From contig CALGKA010000039.1 of NCBI GenBank assembly GCA_937927895.1, positions 30,697-94,696 of the forward strand: a DNA stretch of 64,000 bases. Reading direction: 5' to 3'. Both the position numbers and the translations under genes were made by a program. This document shows, in pieces, positions 36,409-44,155 of the stretch (the stretch's first letter is position 1; every line of letters starts with the position of its first letter). The notes beneath the pieces were generated by a model, which had not been told where the DNA came from, searched no databases, and worked only from the letters and a program-made list of their open reading frames with translations. This DNA is from an uncultured Granulosicoccaceae bacterium. Lineage in GTDB: Bacteria > Pseudomonadota > Gammaproteobacteria > Granulosicoccales > Granulosicoccaceae.

Positions 36409-37833
36409 CTACGGAAGGTTGCGCACCAGTTGCGGCCCTACAACATTGGCGACAGCCACGGGTAGCTTCTGCCACACCTTGATCACTATTTTGTATTTCG
36501 GGTTGTTAGGGTTCAGCTCTGGTAGTTCATCACCGTCTTTAAGCCAGTAGTGCCAATATAAGGGGTGCTCCACAGCACCCCACTGCTTTTTGTATTGATA
36601 AGTACTAGCACCTTTGCTCGAACGACCAAAATCAAAAAACTCATAACCTTGTTCAACAGCTGTTCTGAGTACATGGCGATACATGAACATATTCGCCCCG
36701 AGCGGGTTTGCTTTACGCAACGATGAAGCCCAGGGGATCTCTAGTTTGTCATTATGCCCAAGCAAAAAACCTGCAGCGACCGGCTCATTGTTATGCTTTA
36801 CGATCGTTAAATTAGCTTTATCCGGAAAGTCTTCAAGGATACTGGCAAAGAATCGCTTACTGTATACCGGCGTACCAAGGTCTCTCATGTTATGGCTGAA
36901 CACGCGGTAGTAGTCATCTAGAAGCTCAGCACCTCCAATACTAAAGTGCAGATCTTCCTTGGCAGCACGATTAACCTGCGCCCGAACCTTTGAACCGAGC
37001 TGCTTATCAAGCTCTTGATCCGTGTTTGGTAACGGCAGAATCATAGTGACTTTATGTTGCTTTGATAAATAACCTTGTCGCTTTTGCGTTTCTCTGATTT
37101 CCAAATGGGTGGCATCTAGCGTGCCCCCCAAATCAACCGCATACTGCAACATTTTTTCTTCTACAAGTGGAAACTCGCTAAGTGGACCACCATAATTGAA
37201 ATAAGGCATCGAAACCATAAAAGAGCCGAACAATCGACTTTTTAAGTGCACGGTAGGCAGCACACCGCACAGCGATCCATCTGACTTTCGGCAAGTAATA
37301 TAGTGCGGCATATGACCAAAATTTTGCTTTATCAGCGCACACCATTTGGCGTCGTGATAAACGTTTGAGTGCCCAAGCGATGCGGTAAAAGTTTGCCACT
37401 CAAGCTCATTGATGTGATCACTATGAGTGATAGTTAGCGATGATTCATCACAATCGAGTTCACGGCCACTAAAATACAAGTGCTTAGGGGCAGTTGGCAC
37501 TGCTTCAGCACCACCTTCTGGAACCAGATCCGATTCAATCAGCGCCACTTGCTCTTCAATTTCAGCATTATGTTTCTTTATACTTGCTGAGAGCTCAGCA
37601 ACACTCGCTATAATGGCCGCAGGATCTTTATTCTCCTTTCGCGCAGCCCCTATCTGACGTGATAATTTTTTACGTTCTTTATCTACGCTTTTTTCTTGCT
37701 CAAGCAATCCAGTAATTGATGAAAGACGTGACTGAAGCACGCTTTTATCTTCCGTGCGCAGGCTCAACATATCAAGCAACGCTTCCGGGTCTTTCTTCAA
37801 CCCTGCTCTAATCTTCTGATTTAACGTAGACAT
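36409..37833 (-). CDS. FemAB-like transferase with N-terminal SerRS-arm-like coiled coil
   Basis: A 474-residue protein. Residues about 125-470 form a FemAB/GNAT-type domain. The segments GVLPTVHLKSRLFGSFMVSMPYF and FFDFGRSSKGASTYQYKKQWGA fit the exosortase-A/PEP-CTERM-associated FemAB group (TIGR03019-like, usually about 340-350 residues). Residues about 1-105 are an added coiled coil. Its pattern, KERKKLSRQIGAARKENKDP followed by heptads, closely resembles the N-terminal tRNA-binding arm of seryl-tRNA synthetase. FemABX proteins move amino acids from aminoacyl-tRNA, so the arm might bind tRNA; this is inference. The gene converges with the glycosyltransferase gene, 25 bp apart. Confidence 0.82.
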   Translation of the reverse strand: MSTLNQKIRAGLKKDPEALLDMLSLRTEDKSVLQSRLSSITGLLEQEKSVDKERKKLSRQIGAARKENKDPAAIIASVAELSASIKKHNAEIEEQVALIESDLVPEGGAEAVPTAPKHLYFSGRELDCDESSLTITHSDHINELEWQTFTASLGHSNVYHDAKWCALIKQNFGHMPHYITCRKSDGSLCGVLPTVHLKSRLFGSFMVSMPYFNYGGPLSEFPLVEEKMLQYAVDLGGTLDATHLEIRETQKRQGYLSKQHKVTMILPLPNTDQELDKQLGSKVRAQVNRAAKEDLHFSIGGAELLDDYYRVFSHNMRDLGTPVYSKRFFASILEDFPDKANLTIVKHNNEPVAAGFLLGHNDKLEIPWASSLRKANPLGANMFMYRHVLRTAVEQGYEFFDFGRSSKGASTYQYKKQWGAVEHPLYWHYWLKDGDELPELNPNNPKYKIVIKVWQKLPVAVANVVGPQLVRNLP

Positions 37834-38078
37834 TTTTTCACTGAATTCTATTTGCGACTATTATAGCTTAGCTAGATTGCCCAAGCCCGAACCACTCACA
37901 CTTTTACAAGCTCAATTGAATCTTTAGAAAATGTGAATATTTATACATCAATACAGCGTCACAGATTAAACAGGTACAATTACACTCTGCTGAATTTGTC
38001 GCAGAATTTTAGCCCAAAAACTGTCAGTATCCCGCAGCGTTAACTCCTATTCCCTACCTTGATCCGTGACTGGTATCT

Positions 38079-38657
38079 ATGAACCAAAGCTTGGCCAAAA
38101 AATTTGTACAAATGCTCACTTTACTTTGCATATTGCCTGTGTTTCTCGTCTACCGCGTTGTTGCAGTAGCCGATAAAAACGGCGCTTTTGCAGCCAGTTC
38201 GCAATTTCTGAGCCTGCTGCCAGGCAAACTTGGTAGCTATTGTCGTAACAGCTTCTACCACCTCACCATGACTCACTGTGACCAAGGCGTGGTGATCGGC
38301 TTCGGGACCGTGTTCTCACAATCAGATACTGAAATATCACACGGTACTTATATTGGGCCGCAATGCAATATTGGAAGTTGCAAAATCAGGCAAGATACCC
38401 TTATTGGAAGCGGTGTTCATATTTTGAGCGGCAAACTCCAACACTCATTTGAGAGCACCGACATACCAATTCGCGATCAAGGCGGTAGCCTGACCAAAGT
38501 TGAAATTGGTGAAGACTCTTGGATCGGCAACGGCAGTATTATTATGGCTGACATTGGTAACAAGAGCATTGTAGCAGCGGGCTCAGTAGTAACTCAGGCC
38601 GTAGCAGATAATCAAATAGTGGCTGGCAACCCCGCCACCGTAAAACGTACACGCTAA
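38079..38657 (+). CDS. Hexapeptide-repeat acyltransferase
   Basis: A 192-residue left-handed beta-helix acyltransferase. A hydrophobic N-terminal segment (MLTLLCILPVFLVYRVV) precedes hexapeptide repeats (VVIGFGTVF, ISHGTYIGPQCNIGSCKI, LIGSGVHIL, VEIGEDSWIGNGSIIMADIGNKSIVAAGSVV). The family transfers acetyl or other acyl groups to sugars, and in this locus it probably O-acetylates EPS. The N-terminal hydrophobic stretch suggests membrane association. It lies just upstream of the flippase on the same strand. Confidence 0.85.
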   Translation: MNQSLAKKFVQMLTLLCILPVFLVYRVVAVADKNGAFAASSQFLSLLPGKLGSYCRNSFYHLTMTHCDQGVVIGFGTVFSQSDTEISHGTYIGPQCNIGSCKIRQDTLIGSGVHILSGKLQHSFESTDIPIRDQGGSLTKVEIGEDSWIGNGSIIMADIGNKSIVAAGSVVTQAVADNQIVAGNPATVKRTR

Positions 38658-38706
38658 CGCACACTGCCTAAAACCTATTGTTTAGATATAACCCAGGTCA
38701 AATCCC

Positions 38707-40224
38707 ATTTTTAAAACTATCCTAAAAAATGCTTTCTCAAACTACGTCGGTATGTTTGGTGCGATAGCGATCGCATTTTTGTTATCACCGTTTTTGGTCA
38801 ACACCCTTGGCGATACCAAATACGGAATTTGGTCAATAGTCGCGGCACTCACAGGTTACATGACTCTACTTGATCTTGGGGTAAGTTCAGCAGTCGCCAA
38901 ATATGTTTCAAAATACAAAGCACTGAACGACTATAAATCGATCAACGTTGTGGTTTCATCAGCGGTCGCAATCATGCTGTCGGTAGGAGCTGTCCTAATC
39001 GTTGCGAGTCCGTTTATCGCAAACCTTGTAGTCAACACCTTTAAGATCACACCTGAACTAAAAGACACTGTCCACACACTAGTTATTATTGGCGCAATAG
39101 ATGTCGCAATCTTCGTATCTTCGGGTGTTTTGTTTGGCGCTTTTTACGGTTTCCAGAGAAACGAGATAACTAATGCAGCCATTTTATTCGCAGCACTAAT
39201 AAAAGCGGTTGTTTTCTACTTCGCTCTTACTTCTGGTTACAGCCTGTTGGCAATGGGTGTGATATCGCTAGTAGCTAATCTGCTAGCGGCTTTGCTTCTT
39301 GCATTCCTAATGAAGAAAACAGAACCAGAAGTTGAACTGACTGTAAAGCATGCAGACAAATCAACTGTTGTTTCAATATTCCACTACAGCAAATTCACTT
39401 TCTTGACCATGTTAGGTATGCAGTTAATTTACTACAGTGACGCCTTTGTTATTGGATTTTTCTTAAGCGCTGCAGCGATTACTATCTATACAATTCCATG
39501 GAGCTTGAGTGAATACAGCAACAAACTAATTTTCGCCGTCGCGCAGACATTCGTACCTGTTTTTAGCGAACAAGAGGCCACTAAAGACAAAGCACTGTAT
39601 AGCACTTACATCACCGGCACAAAGGCCCTGCTAATCATTTCAAATTTGCTTTGCATTGGCATGCTGACACTAGGTGACAACTTTGTCGGCATTTGGATGG
39701 GGCCTAAGTATGCTGTGGAGTGTTCAGTTATTTTATCGATCATGTTCTTTACGCAATTGATCAAAAGCCCTCAACTACTCAGCTACTCTATATTGCTTGG
39801 CACTTCAAACCATCAAAAGTTTTCTACTTATAACATGCTGTTTTCGGTGGCCAACCTAATTTTAAGCATATTGTTAATTCAAAAATTTGGCTTGGTAGGT
39901 GTGGCAGTAGCGACCTCATTTACGCAGATAGTTTTTTACGCTGTGATCACGCCAATACTGACCAGCCGGGTAGTTAATTTCTCACTACCTCAGTACTTCA
40001 AGGACACTTACTTACGCATACTGCCGGCTAGTATTCTTTTGTACGCCATGCTGACATACATCGCAAAGTTCCATCCACCAAACGGCTACTTAGACCTGAT
40101 AGGTATGGCGCTGATCGCAGCGGTGATCTATATGGTAGTGGTCTACTTCACTACGCTAGATAATGATGAACGGCAATTTGGGAAAAGTGCTGTAGGGAAA
40201 ATGATCGCCAAAGTCCGCAAGTAA
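38707..40224 (+). CDS. EPS repeat-unit flippase (Wzx/MATE superfamily)
   Basis: A polytopic membrane protein with about 12-14 helices, which should flip the undecaprenyl-linked EPS unit to the periplasm. TM1 is followed by SPFLVNTLGDTKYGIWSIVAALTGYMTLLDLGVSSAVAKYVSKY, the usual flippase opening. The first in-frame ATG (38752) would begin inside TM1. The frame upstream encodes IFKTILKNAFSNYVG, a typical flippase N-terminus, and an in-frame stop lies at 38689. I therefore place the start at ATT 38707, 9 bp after an AGG, giving 505 residues; start with ATG gives 490. The function call does not depend on this choice. Confidence 0.82.
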   Translation: MFKTILKNAFSNYVGMFGAIAIAFLLSPFLVNTLGDTKYGIWSIVAALTGYMTLLDLGVSSAVAKYVSKYKALNDYKSINVVVSSAVAIMLSVGAVLIVASPFIANLVVNTFKITPELKDTVHTLVIIGAIDVAIFVSSGVLFGAFYGFQRNEITNAAILFAALIKAVVFYFALTSGYSLLAMGVISLVANLLAALLLAFLMKKTEPEVELTVKHADKSTVVSIFHYSKFTFLTMLGMQLIYYSDAFVIGFFLSAAAITIYTIPWSLSEYSNKLIFAVAQTFVPVFSEQEATKDKALYSTYITGTKALLIISNLLCIGMLTLGDNFVGIWMGPKYAVECSVILSIMFFTQLIKSPQLLSYSILLGTSNHQKFSTYNMLFSVANLILSILLIQKFGLVGVAVATSFTQIVFYAVITPILTSRVVNFSLPQYFKDTYLRILPASILLYAMLTYIAKFHPPNGYLDLIGMALIAAVIYMVVVYFTTLDNDERQFGKSAVGKMIAKVRK

Positions 40225-40272
40225 AGCCGAGCTAGCCTAACTTTCCCTGGACTAACCACCGACGTGAGAATC

Positions 40273-41340
40273 CTATGTTGCGAGCTTCGACCTATAAACG
40301 GGGTTCGACGACCACCGGCCATTTATCCACTGTCGTATAGGTTGTTCAAGCACATAGTAGGATATAACGCCCGTCAGTATGGCTAAGATCAAACCAGTCA
40401 GCTTTCCACCCGGGAAAGCCCATGCGTACTCATAAAAAAACTGCTGCCATAAATATATTGAATAAGACCATAGGCCAAATTGACGCACTACAGCATTAGA
40501 CAGCACCTTTTGCATTAACGCAGGCATCTGACCAAGGTGATTAACGGCCACCGCCAGTAAAATAGGACTCATTGAAAACATCAACCAGTCGGGCAATGCA
40601 ATGGCATAACAAAGAGCCGCGAGTGGCAAACATAGCAACGGAACCCAAGCGGGCAATTGAAAATTATACTGGCGTACCAGCATGCCGTATCCCGCTGACA
40701 ATAAAACAAATACCACAGCACTCTCTGTACGGATAAAAAACAACATAAATTCATCTGCAGATAAGTGCGAGTAGTGATAACTGCTGAGCAGCATCGTACC
40801 AAGCGCGACCGTCAACAACGCAATCGCAATATTTTTACGATTAGCCATAAAAAGAGTCATAGCACTTAGAAATAGATAAGCGTGCTCTTCAACATTTAAT
40901 GACCACAAGTGCGCAATGGTTAGTCCACCACCCCAGATACCCGGCTCAGCCGGCAGGTAAGTTCTAAGGAACGTTAGACAAGCCAGTACTTCAGCCCAGG
41001 TGAATTCAATCGCATAAACAAAAGCCCCCCCACACATTGTCAAAACATAAACAAATAATACCGGATAGACCCTACTGAGCCGCCGGATATAAAAATCACG
41101 CAGCGACATACGCTTTTCGAAAAGAATATGGCTCATCAGCATACCGGATAGAACAAAGAAGGTATCAACCCCCATCCGGCCTTCCCACAACCATTTTATA
41201 TCAAAGAAGTGGTCACACAATACTAACAACACAGCCATACCACGCCAGCCGTCCCACAACAGCACACGATCATTTTTTTGCACTAGTACTTTCGACGAGG
41301 CAGAGGTGGTTACTTTGGCAGCAGAATGGGTAGAGTTCAT
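40273..41340 (-). CDS. Acyltransferase family 3 (OafA/YrhL-like)
   Basis: A 355-residue inner-membrane acyltransferase with about ten helices. The conserved start RVLLWDGWRGMAVLLVLCDHFFDIKWLW and the DTFFVLSGMLMSHILFEKRMSLRDFYIRRLSRVYPVL segment hold the family's catalytic His and Arg-rich motif. LWSLNVEEHAYLFLSAM is the third conserved block. It should O-acylate a sugar of the EPS or another surface glycan from a cytosolic acyl donor. It closes the EPS locus and converges on the flippase gene. Confidence 0.88.
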   Translation of the reverse strand: MNSTHSAAKVTTSASSKVLVQKNDRVLLWDGWRGMAVLLVLCDHFFDIKWLWEGRMGVDTFFVLSGMLMSHILFEKRMSLRDFYIRRLSRVYPVLFVYVLTMCGGAFVYAIEFTWAEVLACLTFLRTYLPAEPGIWGGGLTIAHLWSLNVEEHAYLFLSAMTLFMANRKNIAIALLTVALGTMLLSSYHYSHLSADEFMLFFIRTESAVVFVLLSAGYGMLVRQYNFQLPAWVPLLCLPLAALCYAIALPDWLMFSMSPILLAVAVNHLGQMPALMQKVLSNAVVRQFGLWSYSIYLWQQFFYEYAWAFPGGKLTGLILAILTGVISYYVLEQPIRQWINGRWSSNPVYRSKLAT

Positions 41341-41695
41341 CTAAGCACGCTTTCTACTGACCAATGCCAATAGCTTTAAAAAACAGAAAAAAAAACAGCA
41401 AGACCATTCGAAGAAAAAACCTTGAACTTAATAGGTAGTTTATAGCGTGCTATTTAAGAATTTTGGGACAAACCGTTGAAAATGGTCACAAGTACTAGTA
41501 CAGATGGCGCGCACAACCAGGCAACACAAATAGCCCATCTAGGGGATCGACACCTGCGTGTAGGTATCATACCTTAGTCATGCAGCTGACACTGCAGTCG
41601 AGGTTTGCACGGATCGCAACTTAGTGCCACACGGAAGTGGCAACCGAGACACCTCTTTTCTTTTCTTTTCTCCACTCAACGGAATGAACCCTGCC
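41341..41695. other. 355-bp intergenic region
   Basis: No gene is visible. It contains a GTACTAGTAC palindrome (41492-41501), a pyrimidine tract of CTTTT units (about 41651-41672), and the left part of a GC-rich hairpin at its right end. The upstream signals of the acyltransferase gene should lie in the left half. Confidence 0.5.
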
Positions 41696-41709
41696 TCAAG
41701 CGGCAGGGT
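41688..41709. terminator. GC-rich hairpin at the end of ectC
   Basis: A perfect 8-bp stem (ACCCTGCC with GGCAGGGT) and 6-base loop overlaps the ectC stop codon. No U-tract follows on the minus strand, so it may protect the mRNA end rather than terminate by itself. Confidence 0.45.
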
Positions 41710-42079
41710 AGGAGCCGTCTTCGTCGTGGGTTTCATCGCCCTTAAGCGCCGGGGAAAACACACAAACCAATTTCAGATCAGTTAAGGCGTGTACCTTGTG
41801 ACGATCATGCATATCGAGTGTGTACATATCACCGGGTCCCAATTCGTAGGTTGTATTGCTAACTACATCAATCAAACTGGCCTGCCCTTCGATAACCAAA
41901 TTAGCTTCAATGTGATTTTTATACTCAAGCTCCAAAATCTGCCCCCTGGAGACCGTGGTCATTGTTAGCGTAAATCCGACATCATCAGACTTTAAAAGGT
42001 AACGTGCACTGCTCCAAACACCTTCTTTCTCACCATAACTACCAGCGCTTTTTACATCTGCAAGACTACGAACAATCAT
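41696..42079 (-). CDS. ectC: Ectoine synthase homologue, encoded without ectA/ectB
   Basis: A 127-residue cupin-fold protein matching ectoine synthase over its full length: MIVRSL, HIEANLVIEGQA, LGPGDMYTLDMHDRH and CVFSPALKGDETHDEDGSYP. The iron ligands expected for EctC correspond to about Glu58, Tyr86 and His94, all present. EctC closes N-gamma-acetyl-diaminobutyrate to ectoine, a compatible solute. The ectA and ectB genes that supply the substrate are absent here. It may be an orphan enzyme using imported precursor, work with genes elsewhere, or act on a different substrate. It is divergent from a PLP dehydratase gene with a 143-bp shared region. Confidence 0.82.
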   Translation of the reverse strand: MIVRSLADVKSAGSYGEKEGVWSSARYLLKSDDVGFTLTMTTVSRGQILELEYKNHIEANLVIEGQASLIDVVSNTTYELGPGDMYTLDMHDRHKVHALTDLKLVCVFSPALKGDETHDEDGSYPAA

Positions 42080-42222
42080 CGGGTATCCTCTCTTCAGGGC
42101 TCAAGTCAGTAGTACAGTGGAGTGTACCTGCTACAGAAATGTCAAAAACAGCCCATGCATGATATATTTTTTTTCAAAGTATCTCGCAATGCCATCAGTA
42201 CTTCTAAAAAGGCCAGAAACGA

Positions 42223-43215
42223 ATGAATAGTAAAGAATCCATCACCTATTCTGATATTCTTTCGGCCTACGACCGCGTAAAGACTACAATACGCGAGACC
42301 CCCCTTCTCGAAAGCTCTTTACTCAATGAATTAGCAGGCAGACGCCTGCTAGTAAAAGCCGAGTGTCTGCAACACACGGGCTCGTTCAAATTCCGCGGTG
42401 GCACGTCGGCTATAACAAAGCTTAGCGAAGCACAACGCAAAAACGGCGTAATCGCGTACTCGTCTGGCAATCATGCACAAGGGGTCGCAATGGCGGCAAA
42501 TCTTGCAGGTGTCAAAGCACTTATTGTGATGCCTAACGACGCGCCAGCCCTTAAGATCGAAAACACACGCAGTTACGGCGCTGAAGTGGTGCTATACGAT
42601 CGCCCCGGCGGTGAAGATCGCGAAGAAATTGGCAAACAGCTGTCTGAACAGCGAGGCCTGTATCTTATAAAACCATACGATAACGCCGAAGTAATCGCAG
42701 GCCAGGGCACTTGCGGAATAGAAATCGCGGCACAAGCCAAGGCACACGGGATCACTGAGGCAGATGTGCTGGTGTGTTGCGGTGGCGGCGGCCTAACCTC
42801 CGGCATTGCCATCAGCCTGGAAGCAAATGTGCCTAGTATGCGTGTGCGCCCAGTGGAACCTACGCACTACGACGATGTCATCCGCTCCCAACTTTCAGGG
42901 CAACGCGAAAAGGTAGATACTCGCGAAACCTCAATCTGCGATGCAATAGTAACGCCCTCCCCTGGTGAACTCACCTTTCCTATTATAAATCGTCTATGCG
43001 CCCCGGGAATTCGTGTCTCCGATACCGAAGCATTGCACGCCATGGCAGTGGCGATGAAATATCTAAAAATTATTGCAGAACCCGGAGGCGCAGTAGCGCT
43101 GGCAGCAGCCCTTTCCCACCCCGAAGAGATTCAGACTGAGACGGTAATCTGCGTAGTCTCTGGCGGTAATGTTGACAGTGCTATGATCAACCAGGCGCTA
43201 AAAGTGCTCAGCTAA
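42223..43215 (+). CDS. Threonine dehydratase-like PLP enzyme (EutB-type)
   Basis: A 330-residue fold-type-II PLP enzyme. The PLP lysine is Lys56 in GSFKFRGG, with the SSGNHAQGVAMAA substrate loop and the CGGGGLTSGIA phosphate-binding glycine loop. It should deaminate threonine or serine, or, as in the EutB branch, eliminate water from hydroxyectoine. It has no C-terminal regulatory ACT domain, so it is not the biosynthetic IlvA. The divergent ectC supports, but does not prove, a link to ectoine metabolism; no other doe/eut genes are nearby. Confidence 0.78.
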   Translation: MNSKESITYSDILSAYDRVKTTIRETPLLESSLLNELAGRRLLVKAECLQHTGSFKFRGGTSAITKLSEAQRKNGVIAYSSGNHAQGVAMAANLAGVKALIVMPNDAPALKIENTRSYGAEVVLYDRPGGEDREEIGKQLSEQRGLYLIKPYDNAEVIAGQGTCGIEIAAQAKAHGITEADVLVCCGGGGLTSGIAISLEANVPSMRVRPVEPTHYDDVIRSQLSGQREKVDTRETSICDAIVTPSPGELTFPIINRLCAPGIRVSDTEALHAMAVAMKYLKIIAEPGGAVALAAALSHPEEIQTETVICVVSGGNVDSAMINQALKVLS

Positions 43216-43254
43216 ACACGCAATTATGAAAAGAATTTACCGGCTATTGCGTGT
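43216..43254 (+). terminator. Stem-loop after the dehydratase gene
   Basis: Nine-base perfect arms (ACACGCAAT and ATTGCGTGT) enclose a 21-base loop immediately after the stop. The T-run is weak, so confidence is limited. Confidence 0.4.
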
Positions 43255-43465
43255 GCCTCAAACCTCAAGTGGTTCAAAGGGAACTAATTGGTTCTCAAAC
43301 CGTCTTAGGCTATAACTTATAAGACTCAAGTATTGTCATGTATTTGACTACCCATTACGCCACTATTTGTACATCTACACTTATTGCAGACACTACTATG
43401 AAGACACTGCTATAAAGACTCGGAAAAACGTCTCAAAAACCACCACCAACGACTAAGCTATAGCA

Positions 43466-44155
43466 ATGAAATATACTAAAATAATAATCACTCTTGCGGT
43501 CGCCGCACTCATTGCTGCATTTTTTATTTTTGATCTCGGTCAATATCTATCACTTGAGTTTTTGAAATCAAAACACCAGACACTCGTCGAATACGCAACT
43601 GAAAATAAGGCAGCGTCTATCGCCGGATTTTTTCTTTTGTATGTTGCAGTCACCGCACTGTCACTTCCTGGTGCAGCTATTTTGACGCTTGCCGGGGGGG
43701 CTGTATTTGGTTTTATAACAGGCCTGATCATTGTGTCGTTCGCATCCACAATAGGTGCAACACTGGCATTTCTATTTTCACGATTTATGTTCCGTGATGT
43801 AGTACAGAAGAAATTTTCATCCCACTTACAAACCATCAATACCGGCGTGGAGGAAGAAGGCGCTTTTTACCTTTTCACGCTCAGGCTAATCCCCGTGGTG
43901 CCATTTTTCGCTGTTAACTTACTCATGGGCTTAACTACAATAAAAACCTTAGTCTACTCACTGGTAAGCCAAATTGGCATGCTACCTGGCACCGCTGTGT
44001 TTGTTAACGCCGGCAATCAGCTGGCTCAAATAGATACTCTAAAAGATATTCTATCCCCCTCTCTTTTAATTGCTTTTGCGCTTCTGGGGATATTCCCAAT
44101 CGCCGCTAAAAAACTCATCTCGCTGTATAAACTTAGGAAATCCTCCCTTGGATAA
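43466..44155 (+). CDS. TVP38/TMEM64 (DedA-like) membrane protein
   Basis: A 229-residue membrane protein of the TVP38/TMEM64 (SNARE-associated Golgi, VTT) family. The core motif FFLLYVAVTALSLPGAAILTLAGGAVFGFITGLIIV is followed by GATLAFLFSRFMF and the RLIPVVPFFAVNLLMGLT reentrant segment. These proteins are linked to lipid scrambling or transport. It is coupled to the downstream flavoprotein: that gene's TTG start lies within this gene's last codons. The same pairing, sometimes as a fusion, occurs in other bacteria as far as I know, so the two probably act together. Confidence 0.88.
   Translation: MKYTKIIITLAVAALIAAFFIFDLGQYLSLEFLKSKHQTLVEYATENKAASIAGFFLLYVAVTALSLPGAAILTLAGGAVFGFITGLIIVSFASTIGATLAFLFSRFMFRDVVQKKFSSHLQTINTGVEEEGAFYLFTLRLIPVVPFFAVNLLMGLTTIKTLVYSLVSQIGMLPGTAVFVNAGNQLAQIDTLKDILSPSLLIAFALLGIFPIAAKKLISLYKLRKSSLG
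44135..44138 (+). promoter_or_regulatory. Ribosome binding site for the flavoprotein TTG start
   Basis: AGGA(AA) lies inside the 3' end of the TVP38 gene, 7-9 bases before TTG 44148. It supports a non-ATG start there over the much earlier ATG at 44070. Confidence 0.6.

Noticed and set aside
44070..44147. Upstream ATG start of the flavoprotein
   Set aside because: It lies inside the TVP38 gene and adds 26 residues of unrelated sequence, while TTG 44148 has a good ribosome site.
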